Shown here in pieces: positions 1 to 6,122 of a DNA stretch of 6,456 bases. The DNA lies in assembly GCA_938036655.1 (NCBI GenBank), contig CALHQS010000007.1, positions 1-6,456 of the forward strand, given 5' to 3'. Each line of letters starts with the position of its first letter. Positions within the stretch are counted from its first letter, which is position 1. The position numbers were made by a program, and so were the translations under genes. Under the pieces are notes generated by a model. It saw only the letters and a list, made by a program, of their open reading frames with translations, did no database searches and was not told the origin of the DNA. The DNA is from an uncultured Candidatus Altimarinota bacterium. Lineage in GTDB: Bacteria; Patescibacteriota; Gracilibacteria; BD1-5; UBA2023.

Positions 1-150
1 GTGGAAAGTATTTTTTATTACAATATTTTCGTGCTTATTCTGATGATGCTGATAGTATTCTTCGTAGCTTTTTTGCTCGCACCAAAACTTTCTCGACTTG
101 CCATCAAATCTGATAATCGCACGAAGGGAATTGATATTTTTTTGCATTAG
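1..150 (+). CDS. C-terminal end of an unrecognised membrane protein (partial or small ORF)
   Basis: Frame 1 is open from the first base to a TAG at 148-150, giving 49 residues. It holds one strongly hydrophobic stretch at about residues 9-27 (LILMMLIVFFVAFLLA), followed by a basic segment (PKLSRLAIKSDNRTKG), as expected for a membrane helix with a cytoplasmic end by the positive-inside rule. It begins with GTG at base 1, so it could be a complete small protein, but most likely it is the tail of a longer gene cut by the window edge. I do not recognise the family. The opposite strand is also open here (1-147), but its reading uses AGA and AAG codons that are scarce in the other genes, so I prefer the plus strand. 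Codon choice (CGA, CGC, GCA, CTT) matches the MATE gene downstream. Confidence 0.45.
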   Translation: MESIFYYNIFVLILMMLIVFFVAFLLAPKLSRLAIKSDNRTKGIDIFLH

Positions 151-161
151 AATCATTTTAA

Positions 162-223
162 AAAGCGTGAGAAAAAGAAATTTTGATTTGTAATTTTTCA
201 AAAAATTCTTATACTCACGCTTT
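162..223. repeat. Widely spaced perfect inverted repeat around the MATE promoter
   Basis: AAAGCGTGAG at 162-171 is repeated as its exact reverse complement CTCACGCTTT at 214-223. The arms are 10 bp, separated by 42 bp, with centres 52 bp apart. The right arm overlaps the end of the predicted -10 box of the MATE gene. The GC-containing core stands out from very AT-rich surroundings. It could be a pair of operator half-sites, or a long-loop hairpin ending the gene that stops at 150, since the right arm is followed by a T-rich run. The sequence alone does not decide. Confidence 0.5.
188..215 (+). promoter_or_regulatory. Putative sigma70-type promoter of the MATE gene
   Basis: TTGTAA at 188-193 and TATACT at 210-215 are separated by 16 bp, which resembles a housekeeping promoter. 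Transcription would begin near 222, leaving a leader of about 20 nt before the ATG at 242, similar to the short leaders predicted for other genes here. The -35 box is weak and the region is AT-rich, so chance matches are easy. Confidence 0.45.
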
Positions 224-241
224 ATTTTTGAAATTTTTACA

Positions 242-1690
242 ATGACAATAGAAAAAAAAGTAGAAAAAAAAGATGAAAGCCAAGCGAAAAATAATTTTAT
301 TCTCGAAGGTTCGATTTATAAAGGATTATTTTTTTTGGCGATTCCGATTCTGATTAGTAATATTTTGCAAGGATCATATCAGTTCATTGATGCCTATTGG
401 ATCGGGAAATTATCACACGAGGCGGTAGCAGCATCCTCTGCGAGCGGAACGGTATATTTTTTGATTTTGTCACTCGGCATGGGATTTTCGATGGCAGGAA
501 CAATTCTCATCGCACAATATGCTGGCGCAAAAAACCAAAAAATGGTCAACAAATCTGCATCGCAGACGCTTTCGGTGGATTTATTTTTGGCAGTTTTACT
601 TGGCGCAATTGGGTTTTTTAATGCAGAAGGAATCTTACAATTGATGAATGTCGAGCCAGCGGTACGATCGCTTGCGGTGCCATTTTTGCAAATCACGTTC
701 ATGGGAATGATTTTTTCGTTCATTTTCTCAATGTTTCAGTCGATTTTACGCGGAGTTGGCGAAGTAAAATTCCCAATGTATATTGTCGCATTCACCGTTG
801 TTTTGAACATGATTCTGGACCCGATGTTTATTTTTGGATTTGGATTTATCCCGGCAATGGGAATGTCAGGTGCTGCGTGGGCGACGATGCTGGTACAAGC
901 TATTTCTGCTATTATCGGTGTTATCGTGCTTTTTCGAGGAAGTTATGGTGTGAAGGTTTCGCTTTGTGAAATGTGGCCAGATTTTTCATTTATCAAAAAA
1001 GTATTTTTCCTTGGTTTACCTTCGTCAGTAGAAATGTCGCTTCGTTCGTTCGGAATGGCGCTTATGATGACGCTTGTAACGACCTTTGGAACAGTGGCGC
1101 TCGCGGGATTTGGTGCAGGAGGATATATTTTTCAGATGATATTTTTTCCAGTTATGGGCTTCTCAATAGCGACTTCAACGATGATTGGGCAAAATATCGG
1201 AGCGCGACAACTAACGCGTGTTGATAATATTGCCAAAAAATCAATGATTTTGTCAGCGAGTGTTTTAAGTATTGTGGGCCTTCTTGTCTATATTTTTGCA
1301 CCATTTCTTGTTGAGCTGTTTATTCAAGATGCGCCAGAATCGACCCGATTGGCCGTAGATTTGCTTCGTATTAATTCTTGGAGTTTTGCATTTATGGCAA
1401 TTCAATTTGGTCTTACGGGTGCATTCCGTGCGGCTGGAAACGCGACACTTGCCATGAATCTTGGATTAATTTCGGTTTTTGTGATTCAATTTCCGTTGGC
1501 ATTTTTACTATCACGAACGACTCTCGAAGTGGACGGAATTTGGTGGGCGTATGCGATTACGAATGTAGCAATGACATTTATCTGTCTCGGAATTTTTGCT
1601 CGTGGAAAGTGGAAACATAAAAATTTGACCAACGATACTAAAACTGAATGAGATGTTGCTCGCGCATCAAAATCTGCACAAATAAAATAA
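242..1690 (+). CDS. MATE-family multidrug/toxin efflux transporter (with in-frame UGA)
   Basis: Inner-membrane antiporter of the MATE family (NorM/DinF-like), which exports organic cations or other small molecules using a Na+ or H+ gradient. The substrate cannot be told from sequence. The protein is 482 residues, a normal length for the family, with a charged cytoplasmic N-terminus (about 1-25) followed by about twelve hydrophobic segments in two homologous halves. The first helix region, GSYQFIDAYWIGKLSHEAVA (residues 44-63), matches the family pattern in which an Asp is followed by a (V/I)G(K/R)L turn. The second half repeats this architecture from about residue 250. A UGA at 1649-1651 (codon 470) is read as glycine and adds GDVARASKSAQIK before a TAA at 1688-1690 that lies inside the terminator palindrome. 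With UGA as stop the protein would be 469 residues and still complete. No Shine-Dalgarno sequence is visible. The gene appears to be transcribed alone. Confidence 0.93.
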
Positions 1691-1717
1691 AATCCTCAAT
1701 TGAGGATTTTATTTTTT
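1684..1717. terminator. Bidirectional intrinsic terminator between converging genes
   Basis: Bases 1684-1715 form a perfect 32-base palindrome centred at 1699/1700, with a CCTC/GAGG core and A/T-rich outer stem, so the transcript from either strand folds into a hairpin. On the plus strand it runs directly into TTTTTT (1712-1717), and on the minus strand into TTTTATTTTATTTG. It ends both the MATE transcript and the leftward kinase/membrane-protein operon. The TAA stop of the plus gene (1688-1690) and the TAA stop of the minus gene (1709-1711) sit at mirror-image positions inside it. Confidence 0.9.
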
Positions 1718-2581
1718 GGTTTTTTGAGATTTTTTGGTTTGTCGTTTTTCTTGTTTTGCTTTTGCGATTTCAATCAGTTTTTTAGCTTCCGCTTCAAGGT
1801 TTTCAATTTCTTGTTCAGAAATTTTTGGTCAAGAAACTTGATTTTCTGTTGGTGTTGAAAGATGCTTCCAAAGTACGATCGCTAACATCAGAATAATTCC
1901 AAGGTTCACCACAAGGCCGACATTGATGGTTTTTTCAATTGTTTGGTATGGAATTTCGAGCATTACATCAGAAATTTTCTGTTCCGTTTCACTTCCGTCG
2001 TCGGGGTTTACAAAATTCATTTTAGTTTTTGCTGTTGTGAGAAAAATTTGCTTTCGAAGAACGGCTTTTTCATAAAAACTGACATTGTAATTATCTTTGT
2101 TTTGAAAAATATCCGTGAGTGTCTGAAATTCTGTGACAGGAAGTTGGCTCGTAGCATCGATATATTGATCACCAAAGCCTTGCCAAAAAATTTCAAAAAT
2201 ATGGATTTCGTGCGCGGGGAGAGTTTTTTTATCAGGATTGATGAAGATTTCATCGCTGAATGCGCCAGAGCTTGTCTCGGTTGCGTTAATGGTCGTAATA
2301 CTTGAAATTTGTTTTCCATTAGCATCCCAAAGCGTTACAGAACCTTGCGGGATGACATTTTTTTCTGTTGTATTTTCCACGACAATCGGGATTTTGACAG
2401 GAAATTCAGAATTTTTTTCTTCTGTTGGAAGTTTCCAAAATGGATTGAGATTTGCGATAATTGCATCTGAAAGGCGTGTTTCAGGAAATTCGCGCATCGT
2501 AAAATGCACTTGCTGTGACACAAGTGCTACGAGTCCGAGAAAGATACAAAATGCGAGAAAATTTCGAACAGAAAATTTCAT
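1709..2581 (-). CDS. Two-pass membrane protein, extracytoplasmic domain plus Lys-rich cytoplasmic tail (in-frame UGA)
   Basis: I do not recognise a named family. Read with UGA as glycine it has 290 residues. An N-terminal hydrophobic segment (about 7-23, after MKFSVR) is a signal anchor. Residues about 28-217 form an extracytoplasmic region. Part of this (about 58-100, with IPIVVENTTEKNVIPQGSVT) resembles the Ig-like beta-sandwich modules of envelope proteins. A second helix spans about 221-238. After a UGA at 1829-1831 (codon 251) the frame continues for 39 codons to TAA at 1709-1711, giving an amphipathic charged stretch (SEQEIENLEAEAKKLIEIAK) and a very basic end (KRQTKKSQKTKK). That is a plausible coiled coil with a nucleic-acid- or membrane-binding tip. 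It is the last gene of the operon, starting 9 nt after the second kinase's stop, with no Shine-Dalgarno sequence and a TTTTT run just before the ATG. Under the standard code it would lose the whole tail and end at residue 250. Confidence 0.82.
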
Positions 2582-2590
2582 AAAAACAAG

Positions 2591-3373
2591 TTAGAAAAGC
2601 ATGTCAATCACGTGTTTTTTGAGAATATTTGCCATTTGATCGCGAGAAAGCATTGCATTGATTTCAAGATATTGTCCTGTCTCATCTTCGAAGATACGAC
2701 GATATGTCTGAATAATCTGCGCTTGCGTTTCTTTGATGAACAATTTTTTATCATTTCGAGTCATCTTTTTTCCATCTGGCGCATATACAAGCGTATTAAT
2801 GAAATGAAGCGCCAAAATCGTTCCATCATATTTTGCTTTTGAGAATTTTTTTCCGTAATATTCTTTTTGTTCAATGATCGTTCGTTTCTGGAGACGACTC
2901 AAAGATTCGTCTGTATCAACCGTGAAATAAATAGTTTTTGCGTTATCAAAAAGTTCTTTGTAAATAGTATTTCTCCACCACAAAAGCCCTTCTCGAAGCT
3001 GAGTTTCGCTCATTCCAATCATCAAACCACGAACGAGTAGAGTTTGAATTCCGCGATCCAAAAGTACGATATGGCCTTGCTTGAGGGCAGGAATTACTTC
3101 GCGTTCAATGCGATAGAGAAAGTCTGCGGCCTGCATGAAAAGTGAAGTTTCGGGCAAGATACGGTCAGCAAATTTTTGAAGTCCTTCATTCTGATGCATA
3201 AAACTTCCAATCACTGGCGCTGATTTCCATTCGCTAATTGTGACGATTTTTCGTTCTTTTTCTAGGAGTTTTTTCATCGCGCGAACCTGTGTTGATTTTC
3301 CTGATCCATCTGGTCCTTCAAAGATAATGAGCGTTCCTGGTAGCGCGTGACAATTCGAAATATTTGGTCTCAT
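2591..3373 (-). CDS. Thymidylate-kinase-like P-loop kinase, divergent second copy
   Basis: A 260-residue cytoplasmic protein of the thymidylate kinase/nucleoside-monophosphate kinase fold. The ATP-binding P-loop is clear (FEGPDGSGKST, K26), and a DR pair (D106-R107, in HIVLLDRG) is in the position of the family's DRY motif. It differs from housekeeping Tmk: the third residue after DR is not Tyr but Gly, the usual TREPGG motif is absent and replaced by SEWKSA (47-52), and the family-size core is followed by an extra stretch rich in Lys and Tyr (about 164-210). A dTMP kinase role is possible but unproven, and it may act on another nucleotide or be a regulatory partner of the first copy. It starts 19 nt after the upstream kinase and ends 9 nt before the membrane-protein gene, so it is the middle gene of a three-gene operon. 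Its stop is TAA, with no internal UGA. Nucleotide similarity around the P-loop suggests an old tandem duplication. Confidence 0.85.
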   Translation of the reverse strand: MRPNISNCHALPGTLIIFEGPDGSGKSTQVRAMKKLLEKERKIVTISEWKSAPVIGSFMHQNEGLQKFADRILPETSLFMQAADFLYRIEREVIPALKQGHIVLLDRGIQTLLVRGLMIGMSETQLREGLLWWRNTIYKELFDNAKTIYFTVDTDESLSRLQKRTIIEQKEYYGKKFSKAKYDGTILALHFINTLVYAPDGKKMTRNDKKLFIKETQAQIIQTYRRIFEDETGQYLEINAMLSRDQMANILKKHVIDMLF

Positions 3374-3392
3374 AATTATTGGTTAAAAAAGT

Positions 3393-4169
3393 TTAGTTTG
3401 AAGATTTGTGAATTCCCATGAGTTCCACATCATATTTTTTCTTGAAATATTTGGCAATTTTTTCTACAAAAATCGGTGTTGTTTTATAAATTGGTGCGAC
3501 ACCATCGATCACATGCATATTATTTTCTTCCGCCAAAATATCGTATCCTTCAATAATTTTTGTCTGAAATCGTTTGAAACTTTCGATGATATTGTCAGAA
3601 TATCGAACATCCATTCCAGCTTCATAGTGCTTGAGAGGATTGCGTCCAATGGCGCGTTCGCAAGCCGTTTCTACTGGCACACGGAAATAAAACGCCATAT
3701 CTGGAATCGGAAAATACAAATCATAAAATGGTTTCAAATATCCCATCTTGATTCCACGAGCGTATCCACGAGCGAGCGCTGTGTACATGTATCGGTCACA
3801 AAGAACCACCATTCCTGCCTTGAGAGCGCCACGAATTTGCGTTAAATATCGTTCAATAAAGTCCGCTGCATAAATCGTATCAAATACTGCGGCTGGCATA
3901 TGAGGATCAAATTTTTTCATACGCTTTTGCATAGTGTGGATTTTTTCTGAAGAATTCCATTCACTATGCACACAGAAAAAGCCATTCGATTCAAGCAAAT
4001 TTTTTGCAATCAAAAGTTGTGTTGATTTTCCAGATCCGTCAGAACCTTCTACGATAATGAGTGTTCCTGGTCGTTCTTCTGCTGAGAAAAATGTCTCATT
4101 TTTTGGTGCGACAGAATTTACTGTTTTTTTGGTCTTTGTTTCTGTAATTTTTTTCTTTGCAGTTGCCAT
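3393..4169 (-). CDS. Thymidylate-kinase-like P-loop kinase, first copy
   Basis: A 258-residue P-loop kinase of the thymidylate kinase superfamily, expected to transfer phosphate from ATP to a nucleoside monophosphate, classically dTMP to dTDP. It has a basic N-terminal extension (MATAKKKITETKTKK), then IIVEGSDGSGKST with the P-loop lysine K48, SEWNSS at 69-74 where classical Tmk has TREPGG, an AADF motif (101-104), the DRY motif (125-127, in LCDRYMYTALARG) and a PD pair (156-157) followed by a strand. This pattern (ADF, then LxDRYxYTxxARG) recalls, from memory, a non-classical group annotated as thymidylate kinase that tends to occur as adjacent pairs. I chose the ATG at 4167-4169. The longer reading from TTG at 4211 would begin inside the promoter, upstream of the likely transcription start. 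It is the first gene of the leftward operon. Stop TAA, no internal UGA. Confidence 0.86.
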   Translation of the reverse strand: MATAKKKITETKTKKTVNSVAPKNETFFSAEERPGTLIIVEGSDGSGKSTQLLIAKNLLESNGFFCVHSEWNSSEKIHTMQKRMKKFDPHMPAAVFDTIYAADFIERYLTQIRGALKAGMVVLCDRYMYTALARGYARGIKMGYLKPFYDLYFPIPDMAFYFRVPVETACERAIGRNPLKHYEAGMDVRYSDNIIESFKRFQTKIIEGYDILAEENNMHVIDGVAPIYKTTPIFVEKIAKYFKKKYDVELMGIHKSSN

Positions 4170-4199
4170 AAAATGTGTTAAAAAGTAATGTACATTCAT

Positions 4200-4228
4200 A
4201 ATATACTCCAAATCATCAAGTAAGTCAA
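4200..4228 (-). promoter_or_regulatory. Strong sigma70-type promoter of the kinase operon
   Basis: Read leftward, TTGACT (4228-4223) is followed after exactly 17 bp by TATATT (4205-4200), close to the ideal housekeeping promoter. Transcription should start near 4193, giving a leader of about 24 nt to the ATG at 4169. This placement excludes the upstream TTG at 4211, and makes the ATG at 4199 unlikely, as translation starts. A weaker second candidate lies upstream (TTGATA 4314-4309, 16 bp, TAAAAT 4292-4287), inside the very AT-rich spacer; I would not rely on it. Confidence 0.75.
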
Positions 4229-4311
4229 ACCTATTCGATGGACGATTATTTTTTTTGTGTTATAAATATAATTTAAAAAATAAAAAATTTTAGAATTTTT
4301 CTGATTTTTAT

Positions 4312-4346
4312 CAAAATAAAAAATATACCATCAGTGGTATATTTTT
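4312..4346 (-). terminator. Intrinsic terminator of the clamp-loader gene
   Basis: A 12-bp stem (4319-4330 with 4335-4346, core ATATACCA/TGGTATAT) and a 4-base loop are followed on the minus strand by TTTATTTTG. It abuts the TAG stop at 4347-4349, the same stop-next-to-hairpin arrangement as at 1690-1711. This supports the gene end obtained by reading through the UGA at 4533-4535 rather than the earlier one. It separates this gene from the kinase operon. Confidence 0.72.
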
Positions 4347-5039
4347 CTACAAAAAATCTTCACCTAAGAAAAAAGTTTCCAAAAGGAGTTTTGGGTTTTC
4401 GTAGGTACTTTCGAGGGCAATGAGAATTTTTTTGCACTCATTTTGTTGAGCAAAATTTAAGTAAGGAAATACTTTTATTAGTATTGTCTTTGCTTTTTCT
4501 TGGGAAAAATCATTTTGATACAAATATGAAATTCAATTTACTTTATCAGCGTTCGAACCAGTGAAAAATTTTTCCAAAAGGGAAGTGGTCGCATCATCGA
4601 CTTGATGCAGATTTTCGTCAAACAAGAGAATCGTTCGCGAATCAATCGTTGGCAACAATTTTCGTGGATTTTCTACAATAAGAATAATCACGGCATAATC
4701 AGGGCATTCTTCAATCATCTTGAGCGTGGCATTTTGCGCGGGTACACCCGCTGTATCAAAATGATCCAACACAAAAATATTTTTTCCATTATATGGCCTG
4801 AGCGAAAGCGCTGCAATCACTTCCTTGACCGTATCAATGCTAAATTCTTTTTTGCCTTCTGGAATCGTAAAATAAAAAATTTCGTGAAGTGAGGCCTCAT
4901 GAAGCTCTTCCATCGAGGAAATATTTTTCCCAAAAATCTCATTTACAATCGCAAAAAAATTTTCCTGATTCATCACGCTTGCAATCGTGGCTTTGGGGCT
5001 TTTGATATTTTCGATGTATTGCGCGAGACTTTGCTTCAT
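4347..5039 (-). CDS. holB: DNA polymerase III delta-prime-like clamp-loader subunit, short (in-frame UGA)
   Basis: Resembles the delta-prime/gamma ATPase family of the clamp loader, which opens the sliding clamp for replication. Visible motifs are a Walker-B-like strand NIFVLDHFD (87-95), the NATLKMIEE segment (103-111; family pattern NALLKxLEEP) and LLPTIDSRT (128-136), corresponding to the LLPTIxSRC sensor region with Cys replaced by Thr. There is no P-loop and no zinc-binding cluster. The N-terminus begins late compared with typical delta-prime proteins, which exceed 300 residues, so this is a reduced form of 230 residues. The UGA at 4533-4535 (codon 169) is read as glycine. The frame then continues for 61 codons of helical sequence (such as FSQEKAKTILIKVFPYLNF) to TAG at 4347-4349, the expected helical C-terminal collar position. 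It starts at an ATG preceded by CTTTT with no Shine-Dalgarno sequence. The gene symbol is tentative because delta and gamma-like relatives share these motifs. Confidence 0.8.
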
Positions 5040-5045
5040 AAAAGT

Positions 5046-5073
5046 TTTACAAAAAATCTATAATCTATATAAT
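5046..5073 (+). promoter_or_regulatory. Promoter of the PEGA-like/tatD unit
   Basis: TTTACA at 5046-5051 and a perfect TATAAT at 5068-5073 are 16 bp apart. Transcription would start near 5080, giving a leader of about 20 nt before the ATG at 5100. A second TATAAT at 5059-5064 lies just upstream. The -10 box overlaps that of the divergent gene. Confidence 0.65.
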
Positions 5074-5093
5074 GAAAAAAAATTTTTTTTCAA
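5064..5093 (-). promoter_or_regulatory. Promoter of the clamp-loader gene
   Basis: Leftward, TTGAAA (5093-5088) and TATAGA (5069-5064) are 18 bp apart. Transcription would begin near 5057, leaving about 17 nt before the ATG at 5039. It shares bases with the rightward promoter, so only 60 bp separates the two start codons. Weaker than the rightward match. Confidence 0.5.
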
Positions 5094-5099
5094 ATTTTT

Positions 5100-6122
5100 A
5101 TGCGACAACGACTGATTGCGGTTCTGATTTTGCTGATTATGCTCGGAATTCCGGGTATTTTGTATTGGATTTTTTTCGTGAAAAATATTTCGAGCGTGAC
5201 GATTTCTCTTGAAAATAATATCTCGGCTGATGTGCGACTTTCGGGAACTTTTTCGTATTCTTGGCTTCCACTCGCGGATACGATTTTGAATTTTTCGCAA
5301 AAATGTGACACTGAGTGTCGCTTTGAAAATATCCCGGCCGCCAATTATATCATCACGATTGAGAGCGAAAATCATTTGCCGATGAGCGAGAATTTTTTGC
5401 TACAAAATGGTGAAAACCTTCAAAAAACATATCGCCTCACGAGAACCACGGATTTGGCAAAAAGTGAAGTCCCGACGCCACTCACGCGCGATGAAAAAAT
5501 ACTCCGCAATGCTGATTTTGCTAAAATGTTGTGAGAAAATTTCCAGGTAATTAATCGTGATTTGGAAGGGAAAATTTGGCTTTCCAAAACGGAAAATTCT
5601 GCAACGACGATTGGATTTTTGCGTGATGAAAAATTTGTAAGCGTCGCCAATTTGCCATATATTTTTGAGGAAATTTTGCTTGATTTTTATGAAAATTCCT
5701 TCATTTTGCGCTCTAGTCAAGGAGAAATTTTGATGATGATGGATGGTGAAAATATTTTTGAAACGAAACTTCCAGATGGCACATTTTCTGTGTTTTTTCA
5801 GGAAAAAATGTGGCATGCGACGACTCAGGAAAAGACATTTTTTTGGAAAAATGGTGCGTGGCGCGAGAATGTGCGATTTTCGCATTGGCGCGATTTGGAC
5901 GAGATTTGGCGTGCGGGATTTATCCGTGCAGACGCAGAAAATTTGTTAAAATTGAGTAATTATTCTTTGGAAGAGGGGAGTGTTTTGTTGCTTCTGAATC
6001 GGAAAACTGGTGAAATTTTTCAAGTCGCGCGCGGCCTCGATATTTCTCGATTTTCGATAATTGATGGCAGAATTTATGCCGTTCAAAATAATGATTTTTA
6101 TATTTTAAAAATTCCAGAATAA
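5100..6122 (+). CDS. Membrane-anchored PEGA-like protein with beta-rich C-terminal half (in-frame UGA)
   Basis: A single 340-residue protein if UGA at 5532-5534 (codon 145) is read as glycine. The frame is unbroken on both sides, so it is not two genes; a separate start at the TTG at 5562 would be arbitrary. Residues about 5-27 form an N-terminal signal anchor, placing the rest outside the cytoplasm. Residues about 31-113 resemble a PEGA domain, a small beta-sandwich of surface proteins: paired strands (SSVTISLENN, ADVRLSG), then CRFENIPAANYIITIESENH, the typical 'result-of-loading' strand pair. C69 and C73 could form a disulfide. After a linker (about 114-145), residues 150-340 are rich in short beta strands with repeated GE/DG turns, suggesting a propeller-like or WD40-like fold, which I infer and cannot confirm. 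The function is unknown; binding at the cell surface is a guess. Its TAA stop overlaps the ATG of the downstream tatD gene, so the two are co-transcribed and probably translationally coupled. Confidence 0.8.

Noticed and set aside
1..147. Leftward open frame (49 codons) over the same bases as the first plus-strand gene
   Set aside because: It uses AGA and AAG codons that are scarce in the surrounding genes and is the antisense of a convincing membrane helix.
1943..2594. Plus-strand frames opposite the two-pass membrane protein
   Set aside because: Low-complexity, no recognisable domains, and they overlap a gene with clear membrane topology and operon spacing.
4309..4314. Second promoter of the kinase operon (TTGATA-16-TAAAAT)
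   Set aside because: The match lies in extremely AT-rich DNA where such boxes occur by chance, and the downstream TTGACT-17-TATATT is far stronger.
4212..4346. Possible tRNA or small RNA in the spacer between the kinase operon and the clamp-loader gene
   Set aside because: No cloverleaf, no GTTC/GGTTCGA-like arm; the region is explained by a terminator, an AT-rich stretch and a promoter.
1649..5534. UGA as tryptophan (Mycoplasma-type code) or selenocysteine
   Set aside because: Trp is encoded by TGG many times and UGA occurs only about once per gene in four genes. No selenocysteine context was apparent.
5058..5885. Leftward frames over the PEGA-like gene
   Set aside because: Arg/Lys/Phe-rich shadows of the plus-strand gene without domains or start signals.
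5562..6122. A separate gene starting at TTG 5562 in the second half of the PEGA-like protein
   Set aside because: It is in the same frame as the gene starting at 5100, separated only by a single UGA with open sequence on both sides, and it has no start signal. One protein with UGA as sense is simpler.
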